Below are positions 56,146 to 64,000 of a stretch of DNA of 64,000 nucleotides, in pieces (position 1 is the stretch's first letter; each line of letters opens with the position of its first letter). This stretch comes from Anaeromyxobacter dehalogenans 2CP-C (GTDB lineage Bacteria > Myxococcota > Myxococcia > Myxococcales > Anaeromyxobacteraceae): the NCBI RefSeq assembly GCF_000013385.1, contig NC_007760.1:1613001-1677000 (forward strand), written 5' to 3'. The position numbers were made by a program, and so were the translations under genes. The notes under the pieces are model-generated. The model was not told where the DNA came from. It made no database searches and worked only from the letters and a program-made list of their open reading frames with translations.

Positions 56146-58566
56146 TCAGGGGCGGCGCTCCTCCTCGCGGGACGACGCCGCGAACGCCCGCGCCCGCTCG
56201 GCCAGCGCGTCGAGGCTGGCCGCGACGCGCGCCTCGAGCGTGCCCTCGGGGAACCGGCCCGCCACGTCGGGCGCGCCGGACGGGAGGCCGGTGAGCAGCT
56301 CCATGCCCTGCTCCACCGTCTCGACCGGGAAGATCGCGAACCGCTCCTCGGCCACGGCGGCGAGCACCTCCTCCCGGAGCACGAGGTGCGGCACGTTCGC
56401 GGCGGGCACGAGCACGCCCTGCTCGCCGGTGAGCCCGCGCGCCCGGCAGACCTCGAAGAACCCCTCGACCTTCTCGGTCACGCCGCCCACCGCCTGGACG
56501 CGTCCGAGCTGGTCCACCGAGCCGGTCACCGCGAGCGACTGGCGCAGGGGCGCGCCGGCGATGGCCGACAGCAGCGCGTACAGCTCGGCCGACGAGGCGC
56601 TGTCGCCCTCCACGCCGCCGTAGGTCTGCTCCATCACCAGCGTGGCCGCGAGCGTGAGCGGCCGGCCGCGGCAGTAGCGGCCGCCCAGGTAGCCGGCCAG
56701 GATCAGCACGCCCTTCGAGTGCAGCGGCCCGCCCAGCTCGACCTCGCGCTCGATGTCCACCACCTCGCCGCGCCCGAGCCGGACCCGGGCGCTGATGCGG
56801 GTGGGGCGCCCGAACGCCACGCCGCCGGAGGACGCCACCGAGAGCCCGTTCACCTGGCCGACGCGCCCGCCCGCGGTCTCGATCCGCAGCGTCCCCCGCA
56901 GCACCTCCTCCAGCAGCCGCTCGCGGATCCGCCCGGAGCGGCGCTCGCGGGCGCGGGCGGCGCGCTCGACGTCCGCCGGCGCCACCGCCGGTCGCCCGTC
57001 GGCGGCGGCGTGGTGGTCCGCCTCGCGCAGCAGGTCCTCCAGCGAGGACACGTCGGCGCTGATGCGGGTGGCGTCGCCGGCGCGGCGGCAGGACTCGCGC
57101 AGCACGCGCTCCACCGCGGGGCGGTCCAGCGGCCGCAGCCCGCCCCGGCGCGCCACGGTCGCGACCAGCTGGGCGAAGCCGAGGTCGGCCTCGGCCGAGC
57201 GCGCGATCTCGTCCTCGAAGTCCGCCTGGATCCGGAACAGCTGCGAGAACTCGGGGTCGTACAGGCCGAGCAGGTGGTGCAGGAGCCGGTCGCCGATGAG
57301 CACCACCTTCACCTCCAGCGGGATGGGCTGGGGCTCGAGGGTGGAGGTGCCGCCGAGCCCGAGCAGCCGCTCGGGCGGCTCGATGCGGATCTCGCGGGAG
57401 CGGAGCGCGCGCTTCAGCTCGTCCCAGGCGAACGGCTGCGCCAGCAGCCGCCGCGCGTCGAGGATCAGCCAGCCGCCGTTGGCCCGGTGGAGCGCCCCGG
57501 GCCGGATCAGCGTGAAGTCGGTGACGAGGGTGCCGAAGTGCGCGTGGTGCTCGACGCGGCCGGCCAGGTTCGCGACGCTGGGCAGGTCCTCGAACACCAC
57601 CGGCGCGCCGGCCTGGCCCGAGCGATCCACCATCACGTTCGCGCCGTACCGGCGCAGCGCCGGGGTCTCGGAGAGGAGCTTGCGGACCTGCGAGGGCACG
57701 TCGCCGTCGCCCTCGGCGCCGGCCAGGAACTCCTGGACGTTGTCCACCACGTCGCGCTCGACGGCGGCGAGGTGGTCGAGCACGGCGGGCAGGTCCGCCC
57801 ACCGGCGGCGGACGTCCTCGAGCAGCCCGCCGGCGGCCGCCAGCGCCGCCTCGCGGTTGGCGGCCCTCACCCGCTCGCGGTGCCGCCGCTCCAGCGCCGG
57901 CATGCCGCGGAGCACCGCCTGCAGCTCGTCCTGCAGCCGCTCGATGTCGCGCTTGAAGCGCTCCTGCTGGTCCTCCGGGAGCTGGCGGAACGCGTCCGGC
58001 TCCACCACCGCGCCGTCGCGCACCGGCGCGAAGCCGTAGCCCACCGGCGTCCGCGCCAGCGCCACGCTGCGCGCCTCGGCGTGGCGGCGCACCTCCTCGA
58101 CGGCGCGCTCGCGGGCCTCCTCCAGCTCCTTCACCAGCGCCTGGAGGCGCGCCCGGTGGTGCGGGCTCTCGAACGCCGCGGGGAGGGCGAGCCGCAGCTC
58201 GTCCACGAGCCGGTCCAGGTCGGCGCGCAGCGCGACCGCCCGCCCGGGCGGCAGCTCCACCGCGCTCGGCCGGCGGGGATCCGCGAAGCCGTTCAGGTAG
58301 CACCAGTCGGACGGGGTGGACGCGTCCAGCGCCGCGCGCTCCAGGCGGCGGCGCACCAGCGCCCGCTTCCCCGCGCCGGGCGGGCCGGTGACGAACACGT
58401 TCGCGCCCTCGCCGCGGATCGCCACCGCGAGCGCCAGCGCCTCCACCGCGCGCGCCTGGCCCAGCGGCTCGTCGAGGTCGTCGAGGTCCTCGGTCGTCTG
58501 GAACGCGACCTCCGGCGCGAGCCCCCGGTCCCGCAGCGCCCCGGCCGACAGCGGCGCGATCGCCAT
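56146..58566 (-). CDS. Lon-like ATP-dependent protease (LonB/AAA_32 type)
   Basis: An 806-residue protease from ATG 58566. The N-terminal P-loop is NVFVTGPPGAGKRALVRRRL, with GKR where most ATPases have GKS/T, as in other Lon-like relatives. A long coiled-coil insertion (~150-300: RERAVEEVRRHAEARS, FKRDIERLQDELQAVL) follows, then HRANGGWLILDARRLLAQPF (Walker B region) and a lid. The C-terminal Lon peptidase (~590-780) has the catalytic Ser in GGVEGDSASSAELYALLSA and Lys in GGVTEKVEGFFEVCR. Such enzymes are found next to stress genes and probably remove specific proteins in stress. Divergent from the third Usp gene, with 182 bases between. Confidence 0.9.
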   Translation of the reverse strand: MAIAPLSAGALRDRGLAPEVAFQTTEDLDDLDEPLGQARAVEALALAVAIRGEGANVFVTGPPGAGKRALVRRRLERAALDASTPSDWCYLNGFADPRRPSAVELPPGRAVALRADLDRLVDELRLALPAAFESPHHRARLQALVKELEEARERAVEEVRRHAEARSVALARTPVGYGFAPVRDGAVVEPDAFRQLPEDQQERFKRDIERLQDELQAVLRGMPALERRHRERVRAANREAALAAAGGLLEDVRRRWADLPAVLDHLAAVERDVVDNVQEFLAGAEGDGDVPSQVRKLLSETPALRRYGANVMVDRSGQAGAPVVFEDLPSVANLAGRVEHHAHFGTLVTDFTLIRPGALHRANGGWLILDARRLLAQPFAWDELKRALRSREIRIEPPERLLGLGGTSTLEPQPIPLEVKVVLIGDRLLHHLLGLYDPEFSQLFRIQADFEDEIARSAEADLGFAQLVATVARRGGLRPLDRPAVERVLRESCRRAGDATRISADVSSLEDLLREADHHAAADGRPAVAPADVERAARARERRSGRIRERLLEEVLRGTLRIETAGGRVGQVNGLSVASSGGVAFGRPTRISARVRLGRGEVVDIEREVELGGPLHSKGVLILAGYLGGRYCRGRPLTLAATLVMEQTYGGVEGDSASSAELYALLSAIAGAPLRQSLAVTGSVDQLGRVQAVGGVTEKVEGFFEVCRARGLTGEQGVLVPAANVPHLVLREEVLAAVAEERFAIFPVETVEQGMELLTGLPSGAPDVAGRFPEGTLEARVAASLDALAERARAFAASSREEERRP

Positions 58567-58748
58567 GCGACACCCCCGTTTCGCCCTCCCAGTGTACGCG
58601 CCCGCCGGGGCGACGGCGTGCGGGTGCGGCCGGGTGCCTCGCCCGCGACGGGGGCGCGGACGCGCGGCCGCAGGCCGCGGCGGAGTCCCCCGGGTGGCAG
58701 CGGGCGCGCCGGCGCGAAGGGCGTACGCTGAACCGGGAGGTGGGAAGG

Positions 58749-59243
58749 ATGGCGGAACGGATGAGGATCTGCTGCGCGATCGACTTCTCCGAGGCCTCCC
58801 GCTTCGCGATGGTGGAGGCGACGGACCTGGCGCGCCGCTTCGAGGCGGAGCTGGAGCTCGTGCACGTGCACGAGCTGCCGGTGGCCGCCGCGACCGAGAT
58901 GCTGGTGCCGCCGCGGGCGCTGTTCGAGCTCGTGGCGGTGGACCTCGAGCGCGACATCGCGGCGTGGCGGGGCGACGCGGAGCGCAGGCTGGGGCGGCCG
59001 GTGCGCACCAAGGTGCTCGCGGGCAGCCCGGCGGCGGAGATCCTGCAGCACGCGCGGGACGAGGGCGTGGACCTGCTGGTGGTGGGCACGCACGGGCGCA
59101 CCGGGCTGAAGCACCTCGTGCTCGGCTCGGTGGCGGAGCGGGTGGTGCGGCAGGCGCCCTGCTCGGTGGTGGTGGTGCGGACCAAGGAGACGGGCGCGAC
59201 CGCGCGGACCGTGGCGGACCCGGCGTGGGCCGAGCTCCCCTAG
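58749..59243 (+). CDS. Universal stress protein (third copy)
   Basis: A 164-residue UspA-fold protein. ATG 58749 is chosen because GGGAGG lies eight bases upstream; GTG 58740 would overlap that site. It opens MRICCAIDFSEASRFAMVEA and has the full ATP loop VVGTHGRTGLKHLVLGSVAE followed by RVVRQAPCSVVVVRT. A -10-like TACGCT is at 58724-58729. Very similar in layout to the first copy; the CBS-pair gene starts 20 bases after its stop. Confidence 0.93.
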   Translation: MAERMRICCAIDFSEASRFAMVEATDLARRFEAELELVHVHELPVAAATEMLVPPRALFELVAVDLERDIAAWRGDAERRLGRPVRTKVLAGSPAAEILQHARDEGVDLLVVGTHGRTGLKHLVLGSVAERVVRQAPCSVVVVRTKETGATARTVADPAWAELP

Positions 59244-59263
59244 GCGAGCGCGAGGAGGCGGAC

Positions 59264-59725
59264 ATGAGGGTGAAGGACGCGATGACCATCCGCGCCGAGA
59301 CCATCGGCCCGGACGCGACGCTGCAGGAGGCGGCGCGCATGATGCGGTCGCTGGGCATCGGGATCCTGCCGGTCTCGGAGCACGACCGGGTCCTCGGCGT
59401 GATCACCGACCGCGACGTGGTGATGCGGAGCACGGCGGAGGGCGGCGACCCGCGCGTCGTGAAGGTGCGCGACGCGATGACGCCGCAGGTCATCCACTGC
59501 TACGCGGACGCGGAGCTGGACGACGCGGCCCACGAGATGGAGCAGCACGCGGTGCGGCGCCTGGTGGTGCTCGACGCGCGCCAGCGGCTGGTCGGCCTGC
59601 TCAGCGTGGACGACCTCGCCATGGTGAGCCGGGCGCTCGCGGCCGAGGTGATCGAGCAGAGCCGCGAGCCGGGGCGGCGCCCGGTGCCGGCGGAGCCGCC
59701 CGGCGGCGGGCTCGTGCCGCACTGA
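59264..59725 (+). CDS. CBS-domain pair protein
   Basis: A 153-residue protein made of two CBS domains (about 6-60 and 70-130): VKDAMTIRAETIGPDATLQE, LGIGILPVSEHDRVLGVITD, VRDAMTPQVIHCYADAELDD and RLVVLDARQRLVGLLSVDDL. CBS pairs bind adenosine nucleotides and report energy state. A GAGGAGG site precedes ATG 59264. It is in one unit with the Usp gene in front, a combination common in hypoxia or dormancy regulons. Confidence 0.92.
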   Translation: MRVKDAMTIRAETIGPDATLQEAARMMRSLGIGILPVSEHDRVLGVITDRDVVMRSTAEGGDPRVVKVRDAMTPQVIHCYADAELDDAAHEMEQHAVRRLVVLDARQRLVGLLSVDDLAMVSRALAAEVIEQSREPGRRPVPAEPPGGGLVPH

Positions 59726-59744
59726 GCGCGGGCGCCGCGCGCGC

Positions 59745-59765
59745 GCCCGCCGGTCCGCCGGCGGG

Positions 59766-59766
<1 letters not shown>
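59745..59766. terminator. Bidirectional hairpin between convergent genes
   Basis: GCCCGCCGG and CCGGCGGGC form a perfect 9-bp stem with a 4-base loop TCCG, between the CBS gene and the response-regulator gene, touching the latter's stop codon. It could serve both strands. Confidence 0.5.
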
Positions 59767-61086
<1,320 letters not shown>

Positions 61087-61112
<26 letters not shown>

Positions 61113-62394
61113 TCTCGGTGGCCTCCTGGTGCACCCGGGGGAGGGTGCCGGTTGCGGTGGTGCCCGCGTCGGGGGCGCTCGCGTACTCGAGCGTGCCGCC
61201 GTGCTGGACGAACGCGCGCCGGGCGAGCAGCACGCCCAGCCCGGTGCCCTGCTCGCGGGTGGTGAAGAACGGGGTGCCCAGGCGCGCCACCACGGCGGGC
61301 GGCATGCCGCGGCCGGTGTCCCGGACCGCCACCTCGACCGCGCCGCCGCGGTCGGAGACGAGCACCTCGACCCGGTCGCCGCGGCGGCTCGCCTCGACCG
61401 CGTTCGCGACCAGGTTCAGCAGCGCCTCCTTCAGGCGGCGCGGGTCGGCGTCGATGCGCGCGTCGCCGCGCCGGTGGAGCCCGACGCCGCCGGCGGCGGC
61501 GCGGCCCTGCAGCACCGAGAGCACCTCGTCCGCGAGCTCGCCCACGGAGAGCTCCTCGCGCTGCAGGCACTCGAGCGGCCGCGAGAACGACAGGTAGCCG
61601 TCGAGGATCTCGCGCATGCGCTCGACCTCGGACGAGACCACCTTGAGCCGCTCGCAGGTGTCGCCGTCGGAGGCGCCGCGGGCCGAGATCTGCACCAGCG
61701 CCTTGATGGCGCCGAGCGGGTTCTTCAGCTCGTGCGAGATCTGCGAGCTCATCAGCTCGAGCTCGCGCGCGCGGGTGAGCGCCTGGCTCGCCACCTCGTC
61801 GCGGGCCCGCAGCATGCCCCGCACCGAGTCGGCCACCGTCTCGCCGAGGATCACGACGTAGTCGGCGTGCACCGCCACGGTCCCGACGAGCGCCACCAGG
61901 GCGACCAGCGCGAAGGTGCGCTCCGGGACCGGCGGGCCCATCGAGCCGGGCGCGAGCAGCATGACCAGGCCGGCGGCGGCCAGGGCCCAGACCGCTCCCG
62001 CGGTCTCCCGCCTCCAGCCGCAGCGGACCACCAGCACCGACACGGTCGGGGGCAGCGCGACGAGCAGCGGGCTGTGCAGGCCGCCGGTCAGCGCCACCGA
62101 CGCGAGCGCCATGGCGAGCGGCAGGCGGATGTCGGCGGCGTTCACGGCGGTGCAGAACGGGCCGTTCGCGCGGACGCAGGCGCGGGCCGCGTGCAGCGCC
62201 AGCGCGAGGGCCAGGAGGCCCAGGAGGGCGAGCACGCGCCAGCGCGGGTAGCCCTGGAACCAGAGCAGCGCCGCGAAGCCGATCCACGCGGCGTACAGGG
62301 CCACCACGAGCGCGGGCCGGCTCCGGCGCCACCGCTCGTCCGCCGCGGCCAGGTTCGAGCGGCGCAGGTGCTCCCGCTGCGCATGGGTGCCCAT
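61087..62394 (-). CDS. Membrane histidine kinase paired with the NtrC-type regulator
   Basis: A 435-residue sensor kinase. ATG 62394 follows an AAGGA site; ATG 62442 or 62436 would add up to 16 residues. Five to six hydrophobic helices (about residues 25-190: LVVALYAAWIGFAALLWF, LALLGLLALALALHAA and others) have hardly any periplasmic loops, so it senses a membrane or internal cue. The kinase core has SSQISHELKNPLGAIKAL with the phospho-His, LLNLVANAVEAS, RDTGRGMPPAVVARLG and GTGLGVLLARRA. Its stop lies inside the regulator gene, so the two are co-translated. Confidence 0.93.
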
Positions 62395-62625
62395 GCCCCG
62401 ATCCTTCGCAAGATCCGGGCCCTGGGCGTTCGGCATCTCCATGGCCCGATTATCTGCGGGTCCGGCCTCGCCGGCCACCCCGCCTGTACGTCGGGCCGAC
62501 AATCGGGGCGGCTCCTGTCCACGGACCCGACACGGCTGCGGCCCTGGGGAGAGCGGCTTTCGCCTGGGCCGAGCGCATTCGATGCCGCAGCGCGGCGGGG
62601 CACGGTCCTTGCGGAGTGGAGGGGC

Positions 62626-63435
62626 ATGTCCCTGCGGCCCCAGCTCCCGGCGTCGGTCCGGAGCCCCCTCGGCGCGGTCGCCGCGCTGGCGGTGCTGGTC
62701 TCGGGCTGCCTCGAGTACAGCCCGTACGCGCTCCCCGACGCCAAGGGCCTGAACCGGAAGGCGGTCGGGGCGCTCCTCGCGACGCCGCCGGCGGAGCCGC
62801 TCCGCGTCGCGCTGCTCGGGGACACGCAGCTCGCGTTCGACGAGGCCGAGGACGCGGTCGGGGTGGTCAACGCCATGGAGGGCGTGTCGTTCGCGATCCA
62901 GCTCGGCGACTTCACCGACCTGGGCCTGCTCCGCGAGTACGAGCTGATGCAGGACGTCTTCGAGGGCCTGCGGGTGCCGTGGCTGGTGGTGCTCGGCAAC
63001 CACGACATGCTCGGCGGCGGCGACGCGATCTACGACCGGCTGTTCGGCGCGCGCAACCTGGTGTTCACCTGGGGTCGAACCCGCTTCGTGCTGCTCGACA
63101 CCAACGCGCGCGAGTACGGGTTCCCGGAGGACGTCCCGGACCTCGACTGGCTCGCCGCGCAGCTCGCGCCGGACGGCGAGCACGACCGCGCGGTGGTGGT
63201 CGCGCACGTGCCGCCCTGGCACGAGGACTTCAACGCGGCGCTGCGCCAGCCGTACCTGGACCTGCTCGCCGCGCACGGCGTGACCGACTCGTTCTACGCG
63301 CACGTCCACCGCCAGGAGCTGCGCGAGGAGTCGGGCGTGCGGCTCTGGACGGCGGACGCGCTCACGGGGCGGTCGTTGCTGCTCCTCACGCTCCCGGCGG
63401 CCGGCGAGCCGGTGGTGGAGCAGGTGTCGTGGTGA
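62626..63435 (+). CDS. Lipoprotein metallophosphoesterase
   Basis: A 269-residue exported phosphoesterase. ATG 62626 has GGAGGGG upstream. The signal AVAALAVLVSGCLEYS ends in a lipobox Cys. The calcineurin-like metal site is present: ALLGDTQLAF (Asp), QLGDFTDLG (Asp), LVVLGNHDML (Asn-His), VVVAHVPPWH (His) and FYAHVHRQEL (His, with AHVH instead of GHxH). It hydrolyses a phosphoester in the periplasm; substrate unknown. Its stop overlaps the start of the next gene (GTGA), making them a unit. Confidence 0.87.
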   Translation: MSLRPQLPASVRSPLGAVAALAVLVSGCLEYSPYALPDAKGLNRKAVGALLATPPAEPLRVALLGDTQLAFDEAEDAVGVVNAMEGVSFAIQLGDFTDLGLLREYELMQDVFEGLRVPWLVVLGNHDMLGGGDAIYDRLFGARNLVFTWGRTRFVLLDTNAREYGFPEDVPDLDWLAAQLAPDGEHDRAVVVAHVPPWHEDFNAALRQPYLDLLAAHGVTDSFYAHVHRQELREESGVRLWTADALTGRSLLLLTLPAAGEPVVEQVSW

Positions 63436-64000
63436 GGACCGCCCGCGCCCTGGCGCTCGCCGCCGCGCTGTCGGCCGCCCTCGGGGTCCCCGCGGCCGCG
63501 CGGGCCGAGGCCGAGCACGCCTCGCTCGATCGCTCCTACGAGCGCCCCGAGGGCCGCGATCGCCACTGGCTGCTCCCGGACCACCTCACCGCGCAGTTCG
63601 CGGGCAACGTGGGCTTCCTCGCGGTCGGCGGCGGCCACGCGTGGCGGGACGACCGCGTGCTCGGGGACCTCCTGTTCGGGTGGGTGCCGGCGTCGGTGGG
63701 CGGCACCGACATCTACCAGCTGTCGGCCAAGGTGACCTGGTCCCCCTGGATCGTCCGCCTCGGGCAGGGCTGGAAGGCGCGCCCGTTCACGGTCGGGCTC
63801 CAGGTGACCTACCTGCTCGGTGGCGAGTACTTCATCGTGCAGCCCAGCCGGTATCCGAGCGGCTACTACCCGGTGCCGACGGCGCTGCACCCGGGCCTGA
63901 CGCTCGGCACCAGCCTCACCGTCCCGAAGCGCTTCCTGGACGTGCCGGTGTCGCTCTACGCAGAGGGCGTGGCGCTCGGGCACATGCTCCGGGTGTGGGC
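63432..64000 (+). CDS. Exported protein, possibly outer-membrane beta-barrel (3' end outside window)
   Basis: GTG 63432 overlaps the phosphoesterase stop, and the frame stays open to the window edge (189 residues visible). A Sec signal (ALALAAALSAALGVPAAARA) precedes alternating hydrophobic segments rich in Tyr, Trp and Gly, such as VGFLAVGGGHAW, VGGTDIYQLSAKVTWSPWI and FTVGLQVTYLLGGEYF, typical of beta-barrel strands. No family is recognised. Co-expression with the phosphoesterase lipoprotein is expected. Confidence 0.6.
   Translation, partial: MRTARALALAAALSAALGVPAAARAEAEHASLDRSYERPEGRDRHWLLPDHLTAQFAGNVGFLAVGGGHAWRDDRVLGDLLFGWVPASVGGTDIYQLSAKVTWSPWIVRLGQGWKARPFTVGLQVTYLLGGEYFIVQPSRYPSGYYPVPTALHPGLTLGTSLTVPKRFLDVPVSLYAEGVALGHMLRVW

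Overview
The window is about 64 kb of very GC-rich DNA. Codon third positions are almost all G or C, GTG starts are frequent, and start/stop codons often overlap as GTGA or ATGA. With multiheme cytochromes, a quinol-type nitric oxide reductase, many two-component and universal-stress genes, and large fused enzymes, it looks like the chromosome of a respiratory myxobacterium of the Anaeromyxobacter type. That assignment is from memory of the gene families; no 16S gene or marker in the window proves it.

Layout. 1-7107: the end of a nitric oxide reductase gene, a hemerythrin-like protein, a SEC-C-tagged methionine aminopeptidase, a membrane MutS-like ATPase (minus strand) and the ergothioneine pair egtB-egtD. 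7108-13352: an accessory island of lower GC. It holds broken Rhs/polymorphic-toxin fragments, small candidate immunity genes, duplicated small lipoprotein pieces, direct repeats and a degenerate IS3-type element. 13353-24224: an HNH endonuclease, an acyl-CoA dehydrogenase, a zinc alcohol dehydrogenase, an M1 aminopeptidase, an AmpG-like transporter and a ClC-CBS chloride channel. 24360-27682: an FNR-like site followed by tetraheme cytochrome c, a 16-Cys ferredoxin subunit, an NrfD/DsrP quinol subunit and a monoheme cytochrome c, forming a membrane electron-transfer module. 27727-33164: a membrane acyltransferase, then a minus-strand tRNA-modification group (DTW-domain protein, Tgt fused to an MnmC-like methyltransferase) and an alpha/beta hydrolase, then a DsbA-family gene with an in-frame TGA that reads as selenocysteine.

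33186-44594: a lipoprotein with a glycine-rich linker, a D-cysteine desulfhydrase/ACC deaminase homologue, a double-ACT protein, a patatin lipase, a DMT transporter, and a two-gene minus-strand unit made of a 1549-residue acyl-CoA-synthetase/unknown/GNAT fusion and a homocitrate-synthase-like enzyme. 44785-50444: gnd-zwf-pgl (oxidative pentose phosphate pathway) followed by a membrane-anchored trehalose-6-phosphate synthase, facing a GH15 glucanase/trehalase. 52417-62394: a stress-type island with a second ClC-CBS channel, a stand-alone LuxR-type HTH protein, three universal stress proteins, a CBS-pair protein, a Lon-like protease and a histidine kinase/NtrC-type regulator pair. 62626-64000: a phosphoesterase lipoprotein and an exported protein cut by the window edge.

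The most noteworthy item is the DsbA-like selenoprotein at 32553-33164. The TGA replaces the first Cys of a CPFC redox motif, and a two-stem hairpin that fits a bacterial SECIS element lies exactly over and after it. I found no tRNA, rRNA or CRISPR array.
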